NCBI RefSeq assembly: GCF_001653565.1
Contig: NZ_LYPB01000040.1
Location: 1-58,695 of the forward strand
DNA from: Paenibacillus oryzisoli
GTDB lineage: Bacteria > Bacillota > Bacilli > Paenibacillales > NBRC-103111
Direction of reading: 5' to 3'
DNA: 58,695 bases
The first letter of the stretch is position 1, and the number at the start of each line of letters is the position of its first letter. The notes under the pieces are model-generated. The model did not search any database and was not told where the DNA came from. It saw only the letters and a list, made by a program, of their open reading frames with translations. This document shows positions 1 through 8,677 of the stretch, piece after piece. The position numbers were made by a program, and so were the translations under genes.

Positions 1-1
1 T

Positions 2-58
2 TCAGAAGAAATCCAACAAAATACCTTAAAGAGGCTGAAAATAGGTATTGTGCGTTAA
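2..58 (+). CDS. C-terminal tail of an upstream gene (partial, uncertain)
   Basis: One frame is open from the left edge to a TAA at 56-58 and reads as 18 residues ending ...LKRLKIGIVR. Another frame stays open to a TAG at 70-72, so the choice of frame is not certain. The tail is too short to assign to any family. It is followed by a T-rich stretch and a long inverted repeat. Confidence 0.3.
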   Translation, partial: SEEIQQNTLKRLKIGIVR

Positions 59-87
59 TTGGTCAGTCGTAGTTTTTTTTATGTTTT

Positions 88-142
88 AACATTAACACTC
101 AAACTTTTAACATTGACTGTTAAAAGTTTGAGTGTTAATGTT
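88..142. repeat. Perfect 25-bp inverted repeat just upstream of an oxidoreductase gene
   Basis: The left arm (88-112) and right arm (118-142) are exact reverse complements with a 5-base loop (TTGAC). The arms are AT-rich, with cores AACATTAACACTC and GAGTGTTAATGTT. The right arm ends 8 bases before the GGAGGGG ribosome site of the next gene. It lacks the GC-rich stem plus T-run of a normal terminator, so an operator or a 5'-UTR hairpin is as likely. Confidence 0.8.
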
Positions 143-161
143 GTAAGTGAGGAGGGGAATC

Positions 162-1307
162 ATGAAAAAAATAAAGGCAGCCATCATTGGAGCGGGTTTT
201 ATTGGTAAAGCTCATCTCGAAGCAATACGAAGATTGGGCTATGTAGAAGTTGTGGCTATCGGGCAAAGTAGTGAAAAGCATGCCGAAGAGTATGCAAAGT
301 CTCTGCATATTCCTAAAGCTTACGGTAATTATATGGATTTGCTGCAAGATGATGAGATTGAGGTTGTTCACAACTGTACGCCAAATCATCTTCATTATGA
401 AATAAACAAACAAACGCTTCTCCATGGCAAGCATCTTCTATCTGAGAAGCCACTAACTCTTACGAGTAGCGAAGCAAAAGAACTTTATGAATTAGCCCTT
501 GAGAAAAGGTTAATTACTGGCATTAATTTTAATTACAGGCAGTTTCCAATGGTACAACAGTTAAAGAATATGGTGAATGATAGTGATCTTGGAGAGATTC
601 GAATTATTCGTGGGAGTTACTTACAAGATTGGCTTCTTTATGATACTGACTACAATTGGCGCATGGAGCCTCAATTCGGGGGAGAGACGCGTGCGTTAAG
701 TGATATCGGTTCCCATCTTTTCGATCTCGTGCAATATGTTACCGATCTTAGAATTACTGAGGTTCTTGCTGATCTATCCATCGTTCATCCGATTCGCTAT
801 ACATCAAGTAAAAACGGAACATCGTCTGAAACAAATGATATTTTAAAACAAGTGGATATTAAAACGGAAGATTATTGTTCGGTTTTGGTGAGGTTTAGTA
901 ACGGAGCTCGAGGCGTTTTCACAGTATCACAAGTATCTGCCGGTAAGAAAAATGCATTGGAGATTAATTTGGATGGCTTAACTTCTTCGGGGACCTGGAA
1001 ACAAGAGGAGCCTTTTAAATTACAAATGGGCTATCGGGATAAGCCAAGTGAAACGATTTTAAGAGACCCCGCTTTACTTAAAAAGAAAGCATTACCCTAT
1101 CTGCACTATCCCAGTGGTCATGAGGAAGGTTGGACGGATAGTCTTAAGAATACGATGCAGCACTTTTATGATGCTGTATTCAATAACTATGAAACGCCTG
1201 CGGATTCAGTTGCTACACTCAAAGATGGCTATCAAGCAATGCTTATTAATGATGCTATCATTAGAAGTGTTAAGTCAGGAACATGGGAAGCGGTTGTATC
1301 CGTGTAG
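162..1307 (+). CDS. Gfo/Idh/MocA family NAD(P)-dependent oxidoreductase
   Basis: This is a predicted cytoplasmic sugar or inositol-type dehydrogenase of about 381 residues, a usual length for the family. The N-terminus has the Rossmann dinucleotide site (AAIIGAGFIGKAHLEA, residues 5-20), followed by the family signature LLSEKPLT near residue 95, whose EKP lysine is conserved. The C-terminal half is the mixed alpha/beta substrate domain, with DIGSHLFDLVQYV carrying the usual catalytic His. I chose ATG 162 because GGAGGGG lies 5 bases upstream; an in-frame GTG at 147 would put the ribosome site inside the gene. It stands alone behind a 25-bp inverted repeat and ahead of a terminator. The substrate cannot be read from sequence; a sugar is likely given the neighbourhood. 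Confidence 0.9.
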   Translation: MKKIKAAIIGAGFIGKAHLEAIRRLGYVEVVAIGQSSEKHAEEYAKSLHIPKAYGNYMDLLQDDEIEVVHNCTPNHLHYEINKQTLLHGKHLLSEKPLTLTSSEAKELYELALEKRLITGINFNYRQFPMVQQLKNMVNDSDLGEIRIIRGSYLQDWLLYDTDYNWRMEPQFGGETRALSDIGSHLFDLVQYVTDLRITEVLADLSIVHPIRYTSSKNGTSSETNDILKQVDIKTEDYCSVLVRFSNGARGVFTVSQVSAGKKNALEINLDGLTSSGTWKQEEPFKLQMGYRDKPSETILRDPALLKKKALPYLHYPSGHEEGWTDSLKNTMQHFYDAVFNNYETPADSVATLKDGYQAMLINDAIIRSVKSGTWEAVVSV

Positions 1308-1354
1308 TACAAATACCATTGAAAATCGACCTATGATCATGAAGGATATGACAT

Positions 1355-1385
1355 AAAAGGAGACTGCCGAATGGCAGCCTTTTTA
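1355..1385 (+). terminator. Rho-independent terminator of the oxidoreductase gene
   Basis: The hairpin AAAAGGAGACTGCC / GGCAGCCTTTTT has a GAAT loop and a T-run, 48 bases after the stop codon. Confidence 0.8.
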
Positions 1386-1394
1386 ATTAGGAAG

Positions 1395-1434
1395 AATCGC
1401 CGCTCTGCTTCCTAGTCGGAATGGAACGGCGATT
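1395..1434. terminator. Second hairpin between convergent genes
   Basis: An 8-bp stem (AATCGCCG / CGGCGATT) encloses an imperfect inner stem. It lies between the convergent ends of the oxidoreductase and the molybdopterin protein and may serve the minus-strand gene. Confidence 0.5.
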
Positions 1435-1469
1435 TCTATTTATATAGGTGAAATTCGATAATGATAGGT

Positions 1470-2729
1470 TTACGCGGGCGGTACCCAAATCCAGGCATCT
1501 TTGGCATAGCCTCGCTGTTCCCAGTAGCCCGTATGATCACTGTCAATGAGCTCGATCCGGTTCAGCCATTTTACTGATTTGTATGCATACATTTGTGGAA
1601 CCACTAGTCGAACAGGGCCTCCCATATCTCTGGGAATTGGCTTGCCATCTAGCATAACCACAACCATCACGTCCTCCATCCAGGTTTGTTCAATGGTGAT
1701 ATTGTCCGTATATACGCCATCCGCTGAATAAAATTTCACCATCTTTACCCCCTCCTTAACGCCTGCAAGTTCCAACAGTTTGTTCAGAGGAATGCCCTCC
1801 CAGGTACAGCTATTGACTGACCAACCTGTGACACAATGAAAATCGCTGATCTGTACTTGACGGGGAAAAGCCAGAAATTCGGTCCAACTCCATTGAAAAG
1901 GCTGATTAACAAGCCCGTCGACAGTGAATGTCCACGTATCGGGATTAAACTTGGGTATGTCTGTCACTGTATAGATCCGGAAGCTGCCCTTCGCTCCGCC
2001 CCCCTTCGGTGGCAGTGAATCCGACAAGGGCGTCGGCTGTAGAAAATCCACCAACAAGGATTCCTCTTCTTGAAGTGAGGAGAGGTTGGAGCCCCCTACA
2101 GCAGAATTCAGCCAACGGATAAAAGGGGGCATGGCGAACCCCGCCAGAACCACCGCCACACCTGTTTTAATGAAGGATCTACGAGATATGTAGCGGAAAA
2201 TTCTACCCGTTGTCGGCTCATAGGTACCTATCTCCCTGACATCAACGGGTTTGCCCAAGGTGGAAAGTTGATTCCTAGCCGCTTCACGGGCGGCCTTTCT
2301 CAACCAACGACTTCGCGTGATGGAGTGGTAAGTGGCATATGGAATACCGATCCATGTCAATAAATCATGGATCAATAATGCCGAATTATTCCAAATAGGC
2401 GGAAATGACCGATATCTCCATAAAACAAGACCAGACACAATCCATCCTGCCAATAGTACAAGTACTAGCATCAGATTTCCTTGCTGGGCTTTGCGGGCAG
2501 TCAGTAGGCGGAGATGCTTGCGGATGTACGGCAGATATATAAGTATTAAAGCCAGAGATACCAATCCAGCTGCGATATGCAGCTGCTTCAGCCAAACCCG
2601 GCCCTCACCTAATAAAGCGCGCATGGGTGGTAGGTAAAGTAATATACCGCTAATTGCTAGAAACAATAGGATCCAAGCATTTGAAGAATGCAACTTGTGC
2701 AGTTTAAGACCCAATCCCTGCTTTTTCAC
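1470..2729 (-). CDS. Membrane-anchored molybdopterin oxidoreductase (sulfite oxidase/YedY-type fold)
   Basis: This is a 419-residue redox protein. Residues 1-140 hold about four hydrophobic helices with histidines (H14, H51, H121, H135) placed like the haem ligands of a b-type cytochrome. A twin-arginine-like segment (SRRSFIKTG, 182-190) is followed by a fifth hydrophobic stretch. The oxidoreductase molybdopterin-binding domain covers about 245-405, with the molybdenum-ligating cysteine in DFHCVTGWS (C299). The gene starts at GTG 2729 behind GGGGGGAG. The catalytic domain is probably outside the membrane, receiving or giving electrons through the cytochrome part. The physiological substrate is unknown; sulfite or methionine sulfoxide are family precedents only. 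No maturation partner gene is adjacent. Confidence 0.85.
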   Translation of the reverse strand: MKKQGLGLKLHKLHSSNAWILLFLAISGILLYLPPMRALLGEGRVWLKQLHIAAGLVSLALILIYLPYIRKHLRLLTARKAQQGNLMLVLVLLAGWIVSGLVLWRYRSFPPIWNNSALLIHDLLTWIGIPYATYHSITRSRWLRKAAREAARNQLSTLGKPVDVREIGTYEPTTGRIFRYISRRSFIKTGVAVVLAGFAMPPFIRWLNSAVGGSNLSSLQEEESLLVDFLQPTPLSDSLPPKGGGAKGSFRIYTVTDIPKFNPDTWTFTVDGLVNQPFQWSWTEFLAFPRQVQISDFHCVTGWSVNSCTWEGIPLNKLLELAGVKEGVKMVKFYSADGVYTDNITIEQTWMEDVMVVVMLDGKPIPRDMGGPVRLVVPQMYAYKSVKWLNRIELIDSDHTGYWEQRGYAKDAWIWVPPA

Positions 2730-2932
2730 ACGACTCCCCCCTTATTGTAAGCAATGTCTGTTAAATTCGCTTTACTCAAAACCATTATAAGTACATTTCA
2801 CCCCAAATTGATATCATTTTAATTTGATATAATTTTTTACGAGTAAGTCCCAATAGGTAGATTCCGAGTCGATGATTGTGTCATAACACTGTTAGTATAA
2901 CAATGATTCTATCTCTCTACATTTTCGGTCTT

Positions 2933-2989
2933 TTTTATAACAATTCGTGGATCATTCATATATCAATATCATGGCTGAATTGTTACGAT
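2933..2989 (+). promoter_or_regulatory. Regulated promoter A: candidate response-regulator site plus -10 box
   Basis: TTTTATAACAATTCGTGGAT starts at 2933 and continues CATTCATATAT. A TACGAT -10 box preceded by TGT lies at 2984-2989, 51 bases from the motif start, with no good -35 box. The same motif and spacing recur at 8574, 12356 and 16477. A GTTAC/GTAAC inverted repeat (2982-2995) surrounds the -10, as it does at 16526-16539. The rest of the 304-base gap (2730-3033) holds nothing else I can name. Confidence 0.7.
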
Positions 2990-3033
2990 AGTAACAGAAA
3001 TAAAACAATTAATGAAATACAGGAGGGGTAACA

Positions 3034-4353
3034 ATGTTTAAATGGAAACGTTCTCTAGCCGTATTGGCTACAACAACTGCTTTGGTAGGATCACTTGCTG
3101 CTTGTGGTGCTAGCGACAAAGGAGCAACTACTAGTTCAGCGCCAACTGCCGCACCGACAGAGACAGCTAAGGCATCCACAGAGCCAGTTAAGCTTCGCAT
3201 TATGTGGTGGGGGGCTCAGAATCGTCATGACGCAACTTTGAAGGCTCTCGAATTGTACACGAAGAACAACCCGAACGTAACGTTCGAACCTGAGTACTCA
3301 GGTATGGACGGTTATTTGGACAAATTGTCCACACAAGCAGCTGCTAACAATGCGCCAGATGTTGTACAGCTTGACCCGGGCTGGACGCCTGATTGGGCTG
3401 CGCGCAAGCAATTAGTTGAATTGACGCCAACTGTAGATGTAAGTAAATTTGATGCCAAACTGATGGCAGGCGGACAATCCGGTGGTAAACAATACGGTAT
3501 TCCTCTTGGCTCTGTTGCCTTCGGTATGATTTATGACAAAGCGGCAATGGATAAACTAAGCATTAAGAATCCTGCTAATGGTTGGAACTGGGATGAATAC
3601 TTTGCACTAGCTAAAGAATCCAAGTCGAAATTACCTAGTGGAACTTATTTCACAAAGGATTACGGCGGTAATTACTTCGTTTACTCAGCCTATCAGTATG
3701 CAAAAGGGAAAGGTTCGGTTGTCTCCCCAGATGGCAAATTTAATGTAGATCAAGCGACTTACCTAGAATGGACTAAGAAATTCGAAGAATTGCGCAAAGA
3801 AGGACTTGTTCCTCCAGCTGACGTAAATGCCTCTGACAAAGAAAATGATCCTAAATTGGATCTAATGGTTTCAGGCAAAATCTTAGTACGCTATGCGTTC
3901 TCTAATGGATACGGTACGTATGATAGCTTGAAAAAAGGTGCCTACGCTTTGGTGACTATGCCTCGCGCTTCCGCTCCGGGCGGTTGGTTGAAGCCTTCGA
4001 TGTACTTAGCTGTTAGCGCAAACTCGAAGAAACAGGAAGAAGCTAAGAAGTTTGTTAACTGGTTCGTTAATGATACTGAAGCAGCTAAAATTTTGGGAAC
4101 AGTACGCGGTTTGCCTGCTAACAAGGACGTTTCGGCTCTTCTTCAAGCAAGCTTCAGTGACCAAGATAAAGTCGGTTTGGATCTGCTTCGCGCAACAGAG
4201 AAAGACGGTCAAACTTGGGATTCAACAAGCGGCTGGACTAATTTCATTGACAAGGATTGGACATTGGTCGGTGATCAACTTACTTTTGGTAAAATTACCC
4301 CACAACAAGCTTTTGATCAGTTGAAATCTGCATCGAAATCATACGAAAAGTAG
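3034..4353 (+). CDS. ABC transporter sugar-binding lipoprotein (aldouronate type)
   Basis: This is the extracellular solute-binding protein (family 1) of a carbohydrate ABC importer, 439 residues. The signal peptide ends in the lipobox SLAAC, so C24 would be lipidated and the protein held on the outer face of the membrane. A Ser/Thr/Ala/Pro-rich spacer (about 25-50) precedes the binding domain, which begins KLRIMWWGAQ. The start ATG has AGGAGGGG 6 bases upstream. It is the first gene of the glucuronoxylan cluster, transcribed from promoter A and followed by a terminator that probably lets only part of transcription continue. Likely cargo is 4-O-methyl-glucuronyl-xylooligosaccharide, inferred from the aguA gene downstream. 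Confidence 0.92.
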   Translation: MFKWKRSLAVLATTTALVGSLAACGASDKGATTSSAPTAAPTETAKASTEPVKLRIMWWGAQNRHDATLKALELYTKNNPNVTFEPEYSGMDGYLDKLSTQAAANNAPDVVQLDPGWTPDWAARKQLVELTPTVDVSKFDAKLMAGGQSGGKQYGIPLGSVAFGMIYDKAAMDKLSIKNPANGWNWDEYFALAKESKSKLPSGTYFTKDYGGNYFVYSAYQYAKGKGSVVSPDGKFNVDQATYLEWTKKFEELRKEGLVPPADVNASDKENDPKLDLMVSGKILVRYAFSNGYGTYDSLKKGAYALVTMPRASAPGGWLKPSMYLAVSANSKKQEEAKKFVNWFVNDTEAAKILGTVRGLPANKDVSALLQASFSDQDKVGLDLLRATEKDGQTWDSTSGWTNFIDKDWTLVGDQLTFGKITPQQAFDQLKSASKSYEK

Positions 4354-4362
4354 TCTAAGTCA

Positions 4363-4400
4363 GATACCCTGGAACGGATACTTGTTCCAGGGTATCTTTT
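4363..4400 (+). terminator. Intra-cluster terminator/attenuator after the binding protein
   Basis: A perfect 13-bp stem (GATACCCTGGAAC 4363-4375, GTTCCAGGGTATC 4384-4396) is followed by TTTT. No promoter motif follows before the next gene, so partial read-through is likely, giving more binding protein than downstream enzymes. Confidence 0.85.
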
Positions 4401-4429
4401 AATCTTTTGGAATGGGATTGGAGGATATC

Positions 4430-6400
4430 ATGGAAAGTCTAATACTAACAGCCAGAAGCGCAAAAAGCATGGATTATACGGGTTTGCAAGATGCTGGGTT
4501 AAGCGCTTTGGTAAATGTAATCGGTGGAACGGGCAGCCCCAAAGATCCCTACCAGGCAAAGATATTAGTAAGCAATGAGGGCAGTGCTGCATGGTCAGGG
4601 GTGATCCATGTGGAATTACCGTTTGCGAAAAAAGAGCCTCGTTATTTCCTTCCTGCATTCATGTATGGCAGAAATCGAGGGGAAGCTCCCCTGAACGTGC
4701 CCAAAGAATTTCCGAGATTAAGGGACGGAAATCCGCCACGTCCGGCATCGCCTTGGTGGATGGTGAGAAGTGATCGGCTGTCTCACCCTGCTGCATTTGT
4801 ATATGACAACAGGAAAGTATACGGACTAAGTGCCAGCCCTTATTTCATCTATGGAAATGGCGTGAAGCAGCAGTGGAAGCCTGAGATCGAAGGGGAATTT
4901 TATCAGTACGGCGGATATTCGTGTTCCCTCTCCAAAGGAACTGTCGGTTATACGCTTGGTTATGAAAATGCGCCGTGGTTGTTCATTAAGGCGACGCTAG
5001 TGAAAGATCGGGCACCTCTTGAAGAGAATTGCTTTGAGTTGGCCGCAGGGGAATCTGTGGCGTTTACAATAGAGTTATTTGAGTATGAGGCTGACTCCGA
5101 ATTGGGCATTAATGCAGCGATGCAAGAGGTCTATTATCGCTATCATCAAAGCCCGAGAAAAGCCAGCGATCCAATTACAACAGTAGCCGACTTATCAAAG
5201 GCAATTTATCAGTATGCCTGGCTTCCAGAAGACAGGAGTTATTCAGGATTTGTTATTGAAGATAAAGAGAAGGGTGGATATCGATATAATAAAATATTTT
5301 CGCTGACCTGGACAAATGGATTGTCAGTAGCAGTACCCGTTTTAATGGCAGCACTGCGGCTCGATGATGAGTCCATGCGAAATCAGGCTCTTTCAAGTAT
5401 TACTAATATGGTTGAGAATTCTCTAAACCCTGCTACGGGTCTTCCCTTTGAAACTTATGAGAATGGCACTTGGTCCAACCGCGGTTGGTGGTTTGACGGC
5501 ATGCATACACCAGGGCATACCTCTTACCTGACAGGTCAGGCTATGTATTATATTCTCAAAGCATATGAGTACGAAAAACGTATGAAGCAATGCATCCATG
5601 ATGATTGGCTGGCATTTGTAACGAATATACTTGTGAAAGTGGAGGGAACAAAAAATACAGATGATGAATACCCTTACATTCTATCGGAAACAACAGGCGC
5701 TGGCATAGAATATGATGCCTTCTGCGGTACTTGGTGTATGGCGGCAATGGCGTATAAAAGCTGGTTGACAGGCGATAAGACATATATTGAAAGCTTACGG
5801 AGAAGTGAAAGACATTATTATGATACCTATGTAAAGCGAATGGAGTGTTACGGAGCTCCCCTCGACGCAGACAAGGCAGTAGATTCAGAGGGTATTCTAG
5901 CTTATATAAAGGCACTTCGATACCTGCATGCTCTTACTGGCGATAAGCTATATTTGGAGCATATGAGAGATGCGATAGACTACGAATTCACCTTCAAGTT
6001 CTGTTACAATTCGCCGATAAAGATACCGCCTCTGAGTAAACTCAGCTGGTCGAGCTCTGGGGGAAGTGTCACTTCTACAGCGAATCCGCATATCCATCCC
6101 ATGTCAAGCAACATTGTTGATGAGCTGCTGTACTACGTGGAGAACACGAACGATCACTATGTTCGTGATCGGATGATGGATACCATCGAATGGGGATGTC
6201 AGACTTATAATCGGTACGATAATGAATTTGATTATGGGAAAAAGGGTTGGATGTCCGAGCGTTTCTGTCATTCAGAAGGGCTGCTAACAGAGACATATCG
6301 CGATGGTTCGCCGGCTAGTACCTGGTTCTGCCTTATGCCATGGGCTAGTGGATGCATTATAGAAAGTCTTTCAGGGGACATTTGGGAATACAAATACTGA
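4430..6400 (+). CDS. Six-hairpin glycosidase-like protein, intracellular, family not recognised
   Basis: This protein has 656 residues and no signal peptide. The N-terminal third looks like a beta-sandwich (about 1-225). The rest (about 240-640) resembles an (alpha/alpha)6 toroid, with repeated aromatic/Gly helices such as RGWWFDGMHTPGHTSYLTGQ and AFCGTWCMAAMAYKSWL. I cannot place it in a named GH family with certainty. I chose ATG 4430 because GGAGGA is 4 bases upstream; the in-frame ATG at 4412 precedes that site. It lies between the aldouronate-binding protein and aguA, so a role on imported xylooligosaccharides is likely, for example removing or exposing a side group. Acidic residues in the GMH and CGTW segments would be the first candidates for catalysis. 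Confidence 0.7.
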   Translation: MESLILTARSAKSMDYTGLQDAGLSALVNVIGGTGSPKDPYQAKILVSNEGSAAWSGVIHVELPFAKKEPRYFLPAFMYGRNRGEAPLNVPKEFPRLRDGNPPRPASPWWMVRSDRLSHPAAFVYDNRKVYGLSASPYFIYGNGVKQQWKPEIEGEFYQYGGYSCSLSKGTVGYTLGYENAPWLFIKATLVKDRAPLEENCFELAAGESVAFTIELFEYEADSELGINAAMQEVYYRYHQSPRKASDPITTVADLSKAIYQYAWLPEDRSYSGFVIEDKEKGGYRYNKIFSLTWTNGLSVAVPVLMAALRLDDESMRNQALSSITNMVENSLNPATGLPFETYENGTWSNRGWWFDGMHTPGHTSYLTGQAMYYILKAYEYEKRMKQCIHDDWLAFVTNILVKVEGTKNTDDEYPYILSETTGAGIEYDAFCGTWCMAAMAYKSWLTGDKTYIESLRRSERHYYDTYVKRMECYGAPLDADKAVDSEGILAYIKALRYLHALTGDKLYLEHMRDAIDYEFTFKFCYNSPIKIPPLSKLSWSSSGGSVTSTANPHIHPMSSNIVDELLYYVENTNDHYVRDRMMDTIEWGCQTYNRYDNEFDYGKKGWMSERFCHSEGLLTETYRDGSPASTWFCLMPWASGCIIESLSGDIWEYKY

Positions 6401-6439
6401 GGAAATCATGGGGACAACACGAGGAGGATTTATTTATAC

Positions 6440-8506
6440 ATGGGAACTTTATCTAACTTACATACTGGCAGCGGCTATCAAGCATGGCTAGGATACCGCC
6501 AATTGTTACCTGGAGATCGTTATGATCAATACGCGGACTATAGCCGAATTCATGTAACGGAAAAGGATGCCGTTATCCAAACCGCAGTATCTGAATTAAT
6601 CTATGGACTAGAGGGTATCTTGGGCGTGAAGCCCGAAATTGTCGCCCAAGAGAAACATGTCATTGCCATTGGCACATTTGGCAACAATCCTGTAGTAGAT
6701 CGTATAGTTACACCGGAGAAAATTGCACGAATTGGACAGGAAGGCTATGTCATTATAACGGATAAAGAAAACGCATGTGTGGCAGTTGGTGCAACTTCCT
6801 CTAATGGTGTTATATACGGAACTTTCCACTTGCTTCGTTTGTTAAGTACAGGATCGGATATTAACGAATTAGATATTGTTGAGAACCCAATCAATAGGTT
6901 ACGGATGATTAATCAGTGGGATAATATGGACGGTTCCGTGGAAAGAGGGTATGCAGGTGAATCCATCTTTTTCAAAGACAACCTGATTGTAGAAGATCAT
7001 GACCGTATCCGAGATTATGCCAGAATGCTTGCCTCAGCAGGGCTGAACGGTATTGTGATCAATAATGTGAATGTTCATAAAGTGGAAAGTAAACTGATTA
7101 CAGAATTTTTGCCTGAGGTGGCCAAACTGGCAGCTATTTTCCGTAAGTACGCAATCAAGCTCTTTCTATCGGTCAATTATGCCAGCCCTATTGAAATCGG
7201 CGGTCTGACGACTGCGGATCCCCTTGACTCGGATGTGCGCCAATGGTGGAGGGATAAAACAGCTGACGTTTACGCAGTTATCCCGGATTTCGGCGGCTAC
7301 TTAGTAAAAGCCGATTCGGAGAACCGACCGGGACCTTTTACTTACGACCGAGATCATGCTGATGGCTCCAACATGCTGGCTGAAGCATTAGAGCCTTTTG
7401 GTGGCATGGTTATTTGGCGTTGCTTTGTGTATAACTGCAAGCAGGATTGGCGTGATAGAAAAACGGATCGTGCTCGAGCCGCCTATGATCACTTCAAGCC
7501 CTTGGACGGTCGCTTTAAGGATAACGTCATTTTGCAGATCAAAAACGGTCCCATGGATTTCCAAGTCAGAGAACCTGTATCTCCACTGCTGGGAGCCATG
7601 CCATCCACAAATCAAGTGCTAGAATTCCAAATTGCCCAAGAATATACAGGACAGCAACGACACTTATTTTATTTGATCCCTCATTGGAAGGAAATCCTAG
7701 ACTTTGAATCCTACACCAAAGGTAACGGATCCACCATTAAGCGTATTGCTAGTGGTGAGGTTCATGGCAATCGGTTGGCAGGCATTGCTGCTGTTTCCAA
7801 TATTGGAAATGACATGAACTGGACAGGACATTTGCTGGCGCAAGCCAATTTGTATGGCTATGGTAGGTTGATTTGGAATCCAGACTTGACTTCTGAGCAT
7901 ATTGCCGAGGAATGGATCAAGCTTACGTTCGGGAATAATGCCAATATCATCCATGTAATTAAGAACATGCTATTGAGTTCGCCCGCTATCTATGAGTCCT
8001 ATACGGCACCGCTAGGCGTTGGTTTTATGGTCACTCCCCATACACACTATGGCCCTGATGTAGATGGATACGAATACGCCAAATGGGGGACGTATCACTA
8101 TGCCGATTGGCATGGAATCGGTGTAGATCGGACACTTGCAACAGGTACGGGATATACATCCCAATACAATTCACCTAATTTTGAACGATATGAATCGCTA
8201 GCCCATTGCCCGGATGAACTTTTGCTTTTCTTCCACCATGTTCCGTATACTCACGTTCTTCAATCAGGTAAAACCGTTATTCAACATATATATGACACGC
8301 ATTTCGAAGGTGTGGAAAAGGCGGAGCAGCTTGTTTCACAATGGGACAGTCTAGCTGGAACCATGGATGAGGTACTGCATAAGCAAGTTGCTGTGCGAAT
8401 TGAAGAACAAGTGGAGCATGCCAAAGAATGGAGAGATCGGATCAATACGTATTTTTACAGAAAAAGTGGGATTGCCGACAAGTCCGAACGATTGATTTAT
8501 TCCTAA
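6440..8506 (+). CDS. aguA: Alpha-glucuronidase, GH67
   Basis: This enzyme hydrolyses the alpha-1,2 bond between (4-O-methyl-)glucuronic acid and the terminal xylose of aldouronates. It has 688 residues, normal for GH67, and no signal peptide, so it acts in the cytoplasm after import. Motifs and expected catalytic residues are present: E294 in [12 protein letters not shown] (acid), D373 in [11 protein letters not shown] and E401 in FQIAQEYTG (the base pair of the family). The N-terminal beta domain, the barrel (about 150-480) and the helical C-terminus are all complete. The start ATG has GAGGAGGA upstream. It follows the six-hairpin gene by 39 bases and closes the first transcription unit. Confidence 0.95.
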   Translation: MGTLSNLHTGSGYQAWLGYRQLLPGDRYDQYADYSRIHVTEKDAVIQTAVSELIYGLEGILGVKPEIVAQEKHVIAIGTFGNNPVVDRIVTPEKIARIGQEGYVIITDKENACVAVGATSSNGVIYGTFHLLRLLSTGSDINELDIVENPINRLRMINQWDNMDGSVERGYAGESIFFKDNLIVEDHDRIRDYARMLASAGLNGIVINNVNVHKVESKLITEFLPEVAKLAAIFRKYAIKLFLSVNYASPIEIGGLTTADPLDSDVRQWWRDKTADVYAVIPDFGGYLVKADSENRPGPFTYDRDHADGSNMLAEALEPFGGMVIWRCFVYNCKQDWRDRKTDRARAAYDHFKPLDGRFKDNVILQIKNGPMDFQVREPVSPLLGAMPSTNQVLEFQIAQEYTGQQRHLFYLIPHWKEILDFESYTKGNGSTIKRIASGEVHGNRLAGIAAVSNIGNDMNWTGHLLAQANLYGYGRLIWNPDLTSEHIAEEWIKLTFGNNANIIHVIKNMLLSSPAIYESYTAPLGVGFMVTPHTHYGPDVDGYEYAKWGTYHYADWHGIGVDRTLATGTGYTSQYNSPNFERYESLAHCPDELLLFFHHVPYTHVLQSGKTVIQHIYDTHFEGVEKAEQLVSQWDSLAGTMDEVLHKQVAVRIEEQVEHAKEWRDRINTYFYRKSGIADKSERLIYS

Positions 8507-8531
8507 AGTAATTCTCTCTATGTATCGCACT

Positions 8532-8566
8532 ACGAGGAAGCAGCCATGGCTAGCTTCTTCGTTTTT
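8532..8566 (+). terminator. Terminator after aguA
   Basis: The hairpin ACGAGGAAGC / GCTTCTTCGT is followed by TTTT and lies directly upstream of promoter B. Confidence 0.75.
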
Positions 8567-8573
8567 CGTTATA

Positions 8574-8630
8574 TTTTATAATAATTCGATGATTTCCCTA
8601 CTTTAGACAAAGATGAGTGACTTATATAAT
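8574..8630 (+). promoter_or_regulatory. Regulated promoter B for the permease genes
   Basis: TTTTATAATAATTCGATGAT starts at 8574 and matches the motif at 2933. A perfect TATAAT lies at 8625-8630, again 51 bases from the motif start, and no -35 box is evident. The match at the 3' end of the motif is weaker than in A and D. Confidence 0.65.
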
Positions 8631-8677
8631 TAAGTTATAAAATACCGATTATAAAGAAAGTACAGAGGTGATTATAC

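Noticed and set aside
147..161. Upstream GTG start for the first oxidoreductase
   Set aside because: It would place the GGAGGGG ribosome site within the coding region; ATG 162 is better spaced and begins at the Rossmann fold.
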